Assembly: GCF_022842375.1 (NCBI RefSeq)
Contig: NZ_JALHPR010000032.1
Span: forward strand, 1-40,948
Length of the DNA stretch: 40,948 nucleotides
DNA from: Elioraea sp.
GTDB lineage: Bacteria > Pseudomonadota > Alphaproteobacteria > Acetobacterales > Acetobacteraceae
Reading direction: 5' to 3'
The notes under the pieces are model-generated. The model was given only the letters and a program-made list of their open reading frames with translations, did no database searches and was not told the DNA's origin. Positions 8,703 to 16,513 of the stretch are shown here, one piece after another. The stretch's first letter is position 1. Each line of letters opens with the position of its first letter. A program made the translations under genes and the position numbers.

Positions 8703-9305
8703 ATGAAGCTCTCCTACTCGCCTGCGAGCCCCTATGTGCGGAAGGTCATGGCGTGCGCGATCGCGCGCGGCATCGAGGGGCGGATCGAGAAGGTGCCGAT
8801 GAACCCGCACGTCTCGCCGGCGGAGCTTCTTGCCATGAACCCGCTGTCGAAGGTGCCCGCGCTGCTCGGCGAGGATGGCGTGGCGTATTTCGACAGCCCG
8901 GTGATCTGCGAATACCTCGACACGATCGGCGATGCGGCACCGCTGCTGCCCGCAGCCGGCCCCGCGCGGCTGGCCGCGCTGCGCCAGCAGGCGATCGGCG
9001 ATGGCATCATGGATGCAGCCGTCGGCCGGCGCGGCGAGAGCCAGCGGCCGAAGGAGGAGGCGCGTGACGGCGTGATGCTGCGCCAGACCGCAGCCGTTGC
9101 CCGCGCGCTCGACCTGATCGAGCGCGAGGTCGATGCCCTCTCCGGGCCGCTGACGCTCGGCACGCTCACCGTGGCCTGCGCCCTCGGCTATCTCGATTTC
9201 CGCTTCGCCGCCGATGCGTGGCGCGATGGCCATCCGAAGCTCACCACCTGGTACGAGAGCGTCGCCAGGCACCGTGCGCTGGCGGAGACCGTTCCGGTCG
9301 GCTGA
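8703..9305 (+). CDS. Glutathione S-transferase family protein
   Basis: A 200-aa protein with the thioredoxin-like GST N-domain: LSYSPASPYVRKVMACA with a Ser/Pro-type active site, NPLSKVPALL with the cis-Pro, and YFDSPVICEYLDTI. A helical C-domain follows, ending PKLTTWYESVARHRALAETV. No strictly catalytic residue can be assigned from sequence alone. The tandem start codons are GTG at 8700 and ATG at 8703; I use the ATG, with an AAGGA about 12 bases upstream. It follows gloB by 51 bp and is followed by the cupin gene after 5 bp, so gloB-GST-cupin-DUF3574 probably form an operon. Confidence 0.9.
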   Translation: MKLSYSPASPYVRKVMACAIARGIEGRIEKVPMNPHVSPAELLAMNPLSKVPALLGEDGVAYFDSPVICEYLDTIGDAAPLLPAAGPARLAALRQQAIGDGIMDAAVGRRGESQRPKEEARDGVMLRQTAAVARALDLIEREVDALSGPLTLGTLTVACALGYLDFRFAADAWRDGHPKLTTWYESVARHRALAETVPVG

Positions 9306-9310
9306 GGGCG

Positions 9311-9763
9311 ATGGACCTTCGGGACCCGTCGCTGCGGGCGGAGGATGTCGTCTCGGCCCTCGGCCTCGCGCCACACCCGGAGGGCGGGTGGTATCGTGAG
9401 ACCTGGCGTGACGCGCCGGCCGATGGGTCGCGTGGTGCGGGCACGGCGATCCTGTTCCTGCTGAGTGCCGAGCAGCATTCGCACTGGCACCGCGTCAATG
9501 CCGCCGAGCTCTGGCACTGGCACGCCGGCGGGCCACTCGTGCTCACCCTCTCGCCAGACGGGCATGATGCCGAGGCGCAGCTCCTCGGCCCCGACCTTGG
9601 TGCGAGGCAGTTGCCGCAGCGGATCGTTCCGTCCGGTTGGTGGCAGACGGCGGCGAGCCTCGGGCGGTGGACGCTCGTCGGCTGCACCGTGAGCCCCGCG
9701 TTCAGCTTCGCTGGCTTCGAGCTCGCCCCGCCCGACTGGCGGCCTGTGCCACGGAAGCGATGA
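9311..9763 (+). CDS. Cupin domain protein, DUF985 family
   Basis: A 150-aa cupin-fold protein. DUF985 signatures are LGLAPHPEGGWYRETWRD, a central SHWHRVNAAELWHWHAGGPL rich in His that would bind a metal, and VPSGWWQTAASLGRWTLVGC, then VSPAFSFAGFELA near the end. Biochemical function of this family is not settled. It lies 5 bp after the GST gene, and its stop overlaps the start of the next gene in an ATGA junction, so translation is probably coupled. Confidence 0.9.
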   Translation: MDLRDPSLRAEDVVSALGLAPHPEGGWYRETWRDAPADGSRGAGTAILFLLSAEQHSHWHRVNAAELWHWHAGGPLVLTLSPDGHDAEAQLLGPDLGARQLPQRIVPSGWWQTAASLGRWTLVGCTVSPAFSFAGFELAPPDWRPVPRKR

Positions 9764-10167
9764 TGATCGGGCGGAGGGTGGCGCTTGCTGGTGCGCTCAC
9801 CCTCTCCGCCTGCGCCGCGCCGGCCTTCGTGCAGACCACGCTTTATCTCGGTCGCGCCATCCCGGGTGGCGGGACGGTCGATGATGCAGCACTGGCCCGC
9901 TTCGTCGCCGAGGAGGTGGTGCCGCGCTTCCCCGATGGGTTCACGCTGCTCGACGCCACCGGGCATTGGCGTGACACGGCGACGGGCGAAGGCGTGCGGG
10001 AGCCGACGGTTCTCGTCGTCGTGCTGCACCCGCCAGGCCGGCGGGCCGCGGCGGAAGCGATCGCGGTGGCCTATGCCGAGCGGTTCGGCCAGCAGGCCGT
10101 GCTGCGCGTCGAGACGGGTGCTGCCGTCAGCTTCGACCGCGCGAGGCCAGCACCGCGCCAACAGTGA
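9760..10167 (+). CDS. DUF3574 lipoprotein
   Basis: A 135-aa protein with a lipoprotein signal: MMIGRRVALAGALTLSAC, with the lipobox LSAC and the lipidated Cys at residue 18. The DUF3574 core follows: TTLYLGRAIPGGGTVDDAAL, then FVAEEVVPRFPDGFTLLDAT and GHWRDTATGEGVREPTVLVV. Function of the family is unknown. It starts inside the cupin stop codon (ATGA). Its last 41 bp overlap the 3' end of the convergent EamA gene, so the two 3' ends constrain each other. Confidence 0.85.
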   Translation: MMIGRRVALAGALTLSACAAPAFVQTTLYLGRAIPGGGTVDDAALARFVAEEVVPRFPDGFTLLDATGHWRDTATGEGVREPTVLVVVLHPPGRRAAAEAIAVAYAERFGQQAVLRVETGAAVSFDRARPAPRQQ

Positions 10168-10993
10168 CGAGCGTACAAGCGAGCGCGAGCGTGATCCCGA
10201 ACGGGGCGCGGCCCGCGAGCACGAGCCACAGCGTCGACAGCACTGGCGTGAGGTACGAAAGCACGCCGAGCAGGCGAAGGTCGCCATGCTTGGTGCCGTG
10301 GTCCCACGCGTAGAAGGCGAGGCCGACGGGCCCGAGCCCCATCGCGAGGATGAGCGCGAAGCCGCGCGCATCGGGCATCACGCTCGTCTCGAACAGCAGG
10401 TGAGCGGGCACCGCGAGGGCCGCGGTGGCGAGGCAGAACCCGGCGACGGCATCCGACGGCACCGCGCCGAAGCGGCGGTTCAGCACGGAGTAGATCGCCC
10501 AGGTGAAGGCAGCGGCCAGCGCGCAGAGATAGCCCGCGAGATGCTCAGCCGCGAACCCGGCGCCAGCGCCGATCGCGAGCGCCGATCCGGCAAGGCCGAG
10601 ACAAGCGCCAGCGATGTGCCGCGCGCCAAGCCGCTGGCCGCCGACCAGCCCCGCCAGCAGCACGATCAGCAGCGGCCAGAGATAGTTGACGAGGTTCACC
10701 TCGACCGCGGGGGCGAGCGCGAAGGCGGCGAAGTAGAGCGCGTGATAGCCGAACAGCCCCGCGACCGAGAGCACCCAGGCGCCAGGCGGCACCACGAGCG
10801 GGTCGCGACGCCCAGCCGCACGACGCGCGATGACGCCGACGAGGCCGCCGATCGCGAAGGTCATCGCCACCGTCTGCAAGGGCGGGATCGCGCCGGCAAG
10901 CACGGTGAGGACGGCAAGCGATGACCAGAGGGCCACGGCCACCGTGCCGATGGCGGTTGCCCGAGTGGTTGGCGCGCGGGCGGTGGACGACAT
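10127..10993 (-). CDS. EamA/DMT-family transporter (RhtA/YddG-like)
   Basis: A 288-aa inner-membrane protein with about ten hydrophobic helices in two EamA repeats. The first half carries VAVALWSSLAVLTVLAGAIP and VNLVNYLWPLLIVLLAGLVG. The second half carries AAAFTWAIYSVLNRRFGAVP and ends GITLALACTLVTVGAVLASR. The N-terminal WSSLAVLT and VNYLWPLL stretches resemble YddG-type aromatic amino acid exporters; the substrate remains an inference. The start ATG at 10993 lies 31 bp after the stop of the second EamA gene, so the pair is probably an operon. A longer frame to 11131 is antisense noise. Confidence 0.87.
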   Translation of the reverse strand: MSSTARAPTTRATAIGTVAVALWSSLAVLTVLAGAIPPLQTVAMTFAIGGLVGVIARRAAGRRDPLVVPPGAWVLSVAGLFGYHALYFAAFALAPAVEVNLVNYLWPLLIVLLAGLVGGQRLGARHIAGACLGLAGSALAIGAGAGFAAEHLAGYLCALAAAFTWAIYSVLNRRFGAVPSDAVAGFCLATAALAVPAHLLFETSVMPDARGFALILAMGLGPVGLAFYAWDHGTKHGDLRLLGVLSYLTPVLSTLWLVLAGRAPFGITLALACTLVTVGAVLASRGRS

Positions 10994-11024
10994 GGCGTGC
11001 GTCTCGCCTGCACGGGGCTTTCCG

Positions 11025-11921
11025 TCAAGCGCGGCGAAGCAGCCTCCCGTCGATCGCCGCAAGCCCGAGTGCGACCAGCGCGAAGCCCGCAAGGTGGCGC
11101 GCGAGCAGCACCTCGCCGAGCAGCACGACACCCAGCAGCACCGCGACGATCGGGATCAGGAAGGTGGCGAGCAGCAGGTTCGTCGCCCCCGCCCGGGCAA
11201 GGATGTTGAAGAACAGGATGTAGGCGAGCGCGGTGGAGAACACCGAGAGGGCCAGCACGGCGCCAAGCACGGGGGGCGAGGGAAAGGGCATCGTCCACGG
11301 CGCCTCGGCGATGAGTGCGACGGGTGCGACGAGCGCGATCGCCGCCGTGAGCTGCCCCGCCGCGAGTGCCAGCGGGGGGATGCCGCCGAGTGCCGCGCGC
11401 GCATAGGCGCCCGAGATGCCATAGGAGAAAGCAGCGAGCAGGCAGGCGCCTTCGGCCAGCCAGTCGCCGCGCCCGGCGAACGCGGACGGGCCGATCAGCA
11501 CGGCCACGCCCGCGAACCCGGCGAGCACGCCGGCGATGCGGTTTCCCGTCAACTGCTCCTGGCGCGCGAGATGCGCCACGATCACGCCGAACACGGGGGT
11601 CGCGGCATTGAGGATCGAGGCGAGCCCGACGGGGATGCGCGTCTGCGCCCAGAAGATCAGGCAGAACGGAATGGCGTTGTTGACCAGCGCCATCACCAGG
11701 AGCCGCGGCCAGAGCGAGGCCGGCAACGCCACGCCAGCCGCGAGCCTGACGCCATGGAGGATGGCGGAGGCGATCACGAGCCGCGTCAGCACCAGTGTGA
11801 TCGGCGTCACTTCACGGACCGCGACGCCGACGAAAAGATAGGTGCCGCCCCAGAGGCAGGCCAGCGTGCCGAGCATCAGCGCGGCCCTGGCATCCATCAT
11901 CTGTGGCGGCGCCATCCTCAT
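11025..11921 (-). CDS. EamA/DMT-family transporter
   Basis: A 298-aa membrane protein with ten predicted helices and two EamA domains: LACLWGGTYLFVGVAVREVT, then NAATPVFGVIVAHLARQEQL, and AAFSYGISGAYARAALGGIP in the second repeat. It ends with the usual LLGEVLLARHLAGFALVALG block. It is distinct from the following EamA gene; the two share only family features. The start could be either M1 or M3 in MRMAPPQMMDARAALML. It is divergent from the patatin gene, with 117 bp between them. Confidence 0.87.
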   Translation of the reverse strand: MRMAPPQMMDARAALMLGTLACLWGGTYLFVGVAVREVTPITLVLTRLVIASAILHGVRLAAGVALPASLWPRLLVMALVNNAIPFCLIFWAQTRIPVGLASILNAATPVFGVIVAHLARQEQLTGNRIAGVLAGFAGVAVLIGPSAFAGRGDWLAEGACLLAAFSYGISGAYARAALGGIPPLALAAGQLTAAIALVAPVALIAEAPWTMPFPSPPVLGAVLALSVFSTALAYILFFNILARAGATNLLLATFLIPIVAVLLGVVLLGEVLLARHLAGFALVALGLAAIDGRLLRRA

Positions 11922-12038
11922 GCGCGAGCCCTATCACCCATGGCGGCGTCGGGCCATGCCGGCGGTTGCGCGCGAAGCGTCAGCAGGCGCAGGATTGCGA
12001 TAACGATCCTGCACCGATCCGGGAAAGGAACAAGAACG

Positions 12039-13175
12039 ATGGCACGGCACCGAATCCTCTCCCTCGATGGCGGCGGCGCCTGGGCGATGCTCGAGGTCTG
12101 GTCGCTGATCCAGGCCTATGGCGCTGCGACGCGAGGCCATGACGTGCTGGCCGAGTTCGATCTCGTCGCCTCCAACTCCGGCGGTTCGCTGGTGCTCGGC
12201 GGCCTGCTGATGGACCTGCCGCTGTCGGAGCTGATGACCCTCTTCCGTGACGAGGCGCGCAGGCGGCAGATCTTCGCCGCCGGCGGCACCTGGCCCGCGC
12301 GCTATCGCGCCCAGGGCAAGCTCGATGGGCTTCGCGGGATCCTCGGGCCGACCGACATGGCGTTGCCGGAGGTGGCCTCGCGCACCGGCAATCGCGGGCG
12401 ACGGCTGCCGCATGTCATCATCGCCGCCTACGCGGTGGAGGCGGAGAAGGGCATCCTGTTCCGCTCCGACCTCAGCGCCCCTGCCGCGGCGATCGAACCG
12501 GCCGATGCACCGCGCCGCCCCTCGGTGACGCTGGCCGAGGCGATCCACGCCTCCTCCAACGCACCCGTGCTCTATTTCGATGACGTGGCGCGCACGGGCG
12601 CGGGCAATTTCTGGGATGGCGCGATCGCCGGCTGGAACTGCCCCGCTGCCGTGGCGGTGGTCGAGGCGCTGGCCTATGGCTGGCGGGCGGATGAGATCGC
12701 GCTGCTCTCGCTCGGGACGGCGAACGTGCTCTCACCCGACAAGGGCCTGCCGGGGCAGAGCGACGACATGGGCCTGAGGCTTCGCCGCCTCGGCGCCGAG
12801 GTCGGCGTCATGCTGCGCGCGATCCTGAAGGAGCCGGCGAACGGCGCGCCCTTCCACGCGCACGTGATGCTTGGCGGCACACTGCCGACCAACCCGCGCG
12901 ATGCCATCACCGATGGTCCGGTGGTGCGGCTGAACCCGATGCCGGGGCCGGCGACGGTCGACCCGCCGCACGCGGTGCTCGCGAAGCTCGACATGGATGC
13001 GGTGCTGCAATCCGAGGTCGCGATCATCGAGCGGCTGGGCCAGCGCTGGCTGTCCGGGCACGTGCCGAACGAGCCGGTGCGGATGCAGCGCAGCACCGGC
13101 CACCCCGATATCGGCCACCGCACCGCGACGGAAGCACTGGCCGCCTGGGACGCGCTCGCGCCACGGCGGGTGTAG
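12039..13175 (+). CDS. Patatin-like phospholipase/acyl hydrolase
   Basis: A 378-aa protein of the patatin superfamily (Ser-Asp dyad lipid acyl hydrolases). The oxyanion-hole loop is LSLDGGGAWAMLE (DGGG at 10-13). The nucleophile elbow is VASNSGGSLVLGG, with Ser47 as the likely nucleophile; its first Gly is replaced by Ser, so the G-x-S-x-G motif reads S-N-S-G-G. The Asp partner is D193 in FWDGAIAGWN. The ATG at 12039 has AAAGGAA about nine bases upstream. No signal peptide or membrane segment is seen, so the protein is probably cytosolic. The adjacent PEP-CTERM gene is 145 bp downstream and has its own promoter. Confidence 0.88.
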   Translation: MARHRILSLDGGGAWAMLEVWSLIQAYGAATRGHDVLAEFDLVASNSGGSLVLGGLLMDLPLSELMTLFRDEARRRQIFAAGGTWPARYRAQGKLDGLRGILGPTDMALPEVASRTGNRGRRLPHVIIAAYAVEAEKGILFRSDLSAPAAAIEPADAPRRPSVTLAEAIHASSNAPVLYFDDVARTGAGNFWDGAIAGWNCPAAVAVVEALAYGWRADEIALLSLGTANVLSPDKGLPGQSDDMGLRLRRLGAEVGVMLRAILKEPANGAPFHAHVMLGGTLPTNPRDAITDGPVVRLNPMPGPATVDPPHAVLAKLDMDAVLQSEVAIIERLGQRWLSGHVPNEPVRMQRSTGHPDIGHRTATEALAAWDALAPRRV

Positions 13176-13254
13176 CCACCCCCTTCCGCGATCCTCGCCA
13201 ACGCCCGGGCAACCCGAGGCTGATGCACCAGATCACCGTGACGCAGGGATTCGC

Positions 13255-13283
13255 GTGGTAATTTTCGAATCATCGAATATAAT
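13255..13283 (+). promoter_or_regulatory. Predicted promoter of the PEP-CTERM gene
   Basis: A perfect TATAAT (13278-13283) stands out in an AT-rich patch 38 bp before the ATG. The -35 region (13255-13260, GTGGTA) is weak. A small inverted repeat, TTCGA-ATCA-TCGAA, fills the spacer and may be an operator for a transcription factor. This is the most AT-rich short stretch in this part of the window. Confidence 0.5.
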
Positions 13284-13320
13284 AAGGAAGGAGCCGCGAC
13301 GAGCAGGAAGGAACCTTGCC

Positions 13321-13971
13321 ATGGGACAGCGCGCAATCAGCATCGCCACCGGGCTGGCCATTGCCACGCTCTCTGGCGCATTCTCCGGCGCCTTTCCGGG
13401 CCCGACCGTGGCAGCGCCGATCGTCTTCGACGAGGCGATTGACGGCGACCTGCCGGAGAAGGCGCTCGTCGCCCCGATCCTGCAGCTCGGGATCGGGACA
13501 AACCGCGTGTCCGGAACCGTGCGCTGGGCCTTCGACCCGCCGGGCGCTCCCGACAGCGGGGACAGGGATGCCTTTGCCTTCACCATCCCATTTGGTGCGG
13601 CACTTTCCCACATCGGCTTGGACATCAGGCAGTTGCCTGGGAGCACTGGACTCGTCGAGCACATCATATTCCTGCTGCTCGACAGCACACTGACCGAAGA
13701 TACCGCGTCAGGTGGGATCGGCGAGGCGGCTGTCCGGTTCCCGCCAGCCGGCCATGACGTGTTCAGCACCAACATGCCGCTGCCTTCGGGGCTGTATGGC
13801 ATTCAGGAGACGGCAATCGGAGGCGCGTTGACGATCGGGCAGTTCGCTTCGGCCGGCTACGGCTTCACGCTCGAGGTTGTTCGCGTCCCGGAGCCAGCGG
13901 CCCTCTCCCTCCTGGGCATCGGCCTCGTGGCCCTCGCGCTTGCGCGCCGGCGCTACGGCAGCTGTTCGTAG
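13321..13971 (+). CDS. PEP-CTERM sorting-domain protein
   Basis: A 216-aa exported protein. It has an N-terminal signal peptide (hydrophobic to about residue 30, cleavage near TVAA). The middle is probably beta-rich, without recognisable catalytic motifs. The C-terminus is a textbook PEP-CTERM anchor: VPEPAALSLLGIGLVALALA followed by RRR. Such proteins are processed by exosortase (XrtA type) and tend to accompany exopolysaccharide loci; no exosortase is in this window. A strong ribosome site (AGGAAGGA) precedes the ATG. The last 19 bp overlap the 3' end of the convergent AhpD-like gene. Confidence 0.85.
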   Translation: MGQRAISIATGLAIATLSGAFSGAFPGPTVAAPIVFDEAIDGDLPEKALVAPILQLGIGTNRVSGTVRWAFDPPGAPDSGDRDAFAFTIPFGAALSHIGLDIRQLPGSTGLVEHIIFLLLDSTLTEDTASGGIGEAAVRFPPAGHDVFSTNMPLPSGLYGIQETAIGGALTIGQFASAGYGFTLEVVRVPEPAALSLLGIGLVALALARRRYGSCS

Positions 13972-14348
13972 AACTTGTCCAGCGGCACGCGCCAGGTCTC
14001 GGCCAGGCGGTTCGTCTCCGCCGCCATGCCGACGATGGCGATGACCTCGCCCAGCATCTCGCGCGTCATGCCCTTCGACCGTGCCGAGGCGGTGTGGCTC
14101 GCGGTGCAGTACTCGCAGCCATTGGCGGCGGAGACGGCGAGGTAGAGCAGCTCCTTCGTCAGCGGGTCGAGCGCGCCGGGGCCCATCACGTCGCGGAGCG
14201 AGTCCCACGTGCGCCGCAGCGTCGGCGGGTGGTTGGCGATGGCCTTCCAGAAATTCGTGACATCGGGGATGCCACGTGCGGCCTTGATCTCGTCATAGAC
14301 GGCGCGCACCTCCGCCGGTGCATCGGCGTACTGGACGAGTTTCGGCAT
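13953..14348 (-). CDS. Carboxymuconolactone decarboxylase/AhpD-like family protein
   Basis: A 131-aa protein with the AhpD-like CxxC plus His motif, NGCEYCTASHTASARSKGM, typical of alkylhydroperoxidase-like CMD proteins that act as peroxidase or disulfide reductase partners. Upstream are LVQYADAPAEVRAVYDEIKA and ANHPPTLRRTWDSLRDVM. An AGGAG seven bases before the ATG at 14348 supports this start; the frame is open to 14459 without support. It is single-domain and probably cytosolic. The following gene (DUF900) lies upstream on the same strand. Confidence 0.9.
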   Translation of the reverse strand: MPKLVQYADAPAEVRAVYDEIKAARGIPDVTNFWKAIANHPPTLRRTWDSLRDVMGPGALDPLTKELLYLAVSAANGCEYCTASHTASARSKGMTREMLGEVIAIVGMAAETNRLAETWRVPLDKFYEQLP

Positions 14349-14410
14349 CTGGCGCTCCTGTGCTGATGGAGCGGTGAGCGCAGCACGCGGCGTGGCGCGC
14401 CGCAAGCGTG

Positions 14411-15502
14411 CTACCTGCGGGCGGCCTTGATGCGGAAGCAGGTGCGCGCGGGAACCCATTCCCGGTTGGCGATCGCCTCCGGCCGCACGCCGGCGATCAC
14501 CTGGCGCATGTCCGCCTGCACCTCGGCGCGCTTGCGGTAGTACTGGTGGTTCGCATCCGTCAGCGGCCGCGTGACCGAGACCTCGGTGCAGTCGATCAGC
14601 GTTACCTTCTGTGGCAGGGAGGTGAGCGTGCGCGGCCCCGTCGCCCCGAGCCTGTCCGGGTTGCCCTTCGAGACATCGCTGATGACGAGGGCGCCATCGT
14701 TGCGCGCGAAGTAGACGCAGACCTGCTCGGCGAGCTCGGGCAGGCGGGCGAGCTTGGTGTCGTGCTCGAACGCGTCGTTGTCCTCGTCGGCCGCCATCAG
14801 GAAGATGGTCTTGAACACGCGCGGCATGGTGCGGCCGCCATAGTCGGAGATCAGCGCCTGCAGCGCGTTGCGCAGCGCGTAGGCGCCCATCGAATGCGCG
14901 ATGAGGTGGATGTTGGCGCGGCAGAGCTCCTCCGGCTTCATCTCGCCGGCGCGCACCTTCCGCTCGAGCTCGGCGAGGTAGCCGAGGAAGCGTTGCAGCG
15001 CGCGCGCGATGGCCTTGGCGGATGAGCGCGCATCGTCTCGATCCGAGGCGTAGCTGATGAACGGGACGATCGCGCCATCGGCCGGCCAGGAGAACATCGC
15101 GACTTCGAGCGGCTTGGTGGCCGTCGACAGGCCGAGCTTGACCTCGGCCGCGTTCGACAAGGCGTTCTCGAAATCGCAGGCATAGCCGTGCAGCATCAGC
15201 ACGACGTCGGCGCGGCCCTTCTGCGCGACGAGCTGCTTCCGCAGCCCCTCGTACACGGCATCGCTGCCGCGCAGCCTCGCGTCGCCGTCATCGGCGCCGG
15301 GCGTGTTCGGGATGTTCTCGGGCGCCACGAAGAGATCGGCGACGCGGTAGGGGTTGCCCTTCTTCGCCTTCTCCATCCCCGCCGCGCCGTAGCGGAGCCA
15401 GAGCGGCGATTTCGAGTTCAGCGCGGTGCCGAAGCCGACGACGGCTTCGCCCGCCATCATCTCCTCACGGTTGGTCGCGAAGTAGACGCCCGTCGTTGCC
15501 AT
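14411..15502 (-). CDS. Alpha/beta hydrolase, DUF900 family
   Basis: A 363-aa predicted serine hydrolase of the DUF900 (COG4782) type. Motifs are VVLMLHGYACDFENALSNAA (oxyanion HGY), VAMFSWPADG, and the nucleophile elbow IHLIAHSMGAYALRNALQA (AHSMG). A later region FLMAADEDNDAFEHD and a His near the C-terminus could complete the triad. The family opening FATNREEMM is present. No signal peptide. GGAGGG lies about nine bases before the ATG. Substrate unknown. It is 62 bp upstream of the AhpD-like gene on the same strand. Confidence 0.88.
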   Translation of the reverse strand: MATTGVYFATNREEMMAGEAVVGFGTALNSKSPLWLRYGAAGMEKAKKGNPYRVADLFVAPENIPNTPGADDGDARLRGSDAVYEGLRKQLVAQKGRADVVLMLHGYACDFENALSNAAEVKLGLSTATKPLEVAMFSWPADGAIVPFISYASDRDDARSSAKAIARALQRFLGYLAELERKVRAGEMKPEELCRANIHLIAHSMGAYALRNALQALISDYGGRTMPRVFKTIFLMAADEDNDAFEHDTKLARLPELAEQVCVYFARNDGALVISDVSKGNPDRLGATGPRTLTSLPQKVTLIDCTEVSVTRPLTDANHQYYRKRAEVQADMRQVIAGVRPEAIANREWVPARTCFRIKAARR

Positions 15503-15592
15503 GCCGCTGCCCCCTCCATACGTTCAAGGAACGATACACCCGCGTGACGGTGAGCTACAATCGCGGGCTGCGGCGCATGGCAGGCGGCAGCG

Positions 15593-16315
15593 TCAGTACA
15601 TGTGCTGGCCGCCGTTGATCGAGAGCGTCGAGCCGGTGACGAAGGTCGCGTCGTCGGCCGTCAGGAACGCGACGCCACGGGCGATGTCGTCCACCGTACC
15701 AAGGCGGCCGACGGGGATCTTGGCGACGATCTTCTCGAGCACGTCGGGCGGCACGGCGCGCACCATGTCAGTGTCGATGTAGCCGGGCGCGATGGCATTG
15801 ACGGTGATGCCGCCGCGGGCACCTTCCTGCGCCAGGGCCTTGGTGAAGCCGTGGATGCCGGACTTGGCGGCGGCGTAGTTCACCTGGCCGTACTGCCCCG
15901 CCTGGCCGTTGATCGAGCCGATATTGACGATGCGGCCGAACTTGCGCCCGCTCATCCCGTCCCACACCAGCTTGCACAGGTTGTAGCAGGAGCCGAGGTT
16001 GGTATCGATCACGGCATCCCACATCTCGCGCGACATGCGCTTGATGGTGCCGTCACGCGTGATGCCGGCGTTATTGACGAGGATCTCGATCGGCCCGACC
16101 TCAGCCTCGATCTTCGCGACCGCCGCCTTGCACGCCTCGAAATCGGCGGCGTCGAACTTGTAGACCTTGCAGCCGGTTTCCGCGGCAAAGGCGGACGCGG
16201 CCTCGTCATTGCCGGCATAGGAGGCGACGACGGTGCGCCCCTGCGCCATCAGCGCGCGCGAGATGCCGGCGCCGATGCCGCGCGTTCCCCCCGTGACAAG
16301 TGCGACCCGTGCCAT
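15593..16315 (-). CDS. phbB: Acetoacetyl-CoA reductase (NADPH)
   Basis: A 240-aa short-chain dehydrogenase that reduces acetoacetyl-CoA to (R)-3-hydroxybutyryl-CoA, the second step of PHB synthesis. Cofactor motif TGGTRGIG at residues 8-15, NNAG near 81-84, catalytic Ser134, Tyr147 and Lys151 in NIGSINGQAGQYGQVNYAAA and the following K. The PhbB-specific ITRDGTIKRMSREMWDAVID and the ending VTGSTLSINGGQHMY are present. GGGAGG lies six bases before the start. In many bacteria phbA and phbB are adjacent; here phbA is 3.6 kb away, separated by the lactonase and the KAP NTPase gene. Confidence 0.97.
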   Translation of the reverse strand: MARVALVTGGTRGIGAGISRALMAQGRTVVASYAGNDEAASAFAAETGCKVYKFDAADFEACKAAVAKIEAEVGPIEILVNNAGITRDGTIKRMSREMWDAVIDTNLGSCYNLCKLVWDGMSGRKFGRIVNIGSINGQAGQYGQVNYAAAKSGIHGFTKALAQEGARGGITVNAIAPGYIDTDMVRAVPPDVLEKIVAKIPVGRLGTVDDIARGVAFLTADDATFVTGSTLSINGGQHMY

Positions 16316-16513
16316 GCGAAACCTCCCGTGATGCCGAACGCGGCGCCTTCGCAGCGCTTGGTGTTACCCTCGCGCGAGTTGGGGGCATTCCACAAGAGGG
16401 GTCACGAGACCCATCCGCGCGCAGAACGTTACCGCCATGCCACCGAAAGCTGTGGCAGCCTTCCAGCCGGGCAGGTCGAGCCGGGCGCCGGCAGCCCCAT
16501 GGGAGAGAAACAC

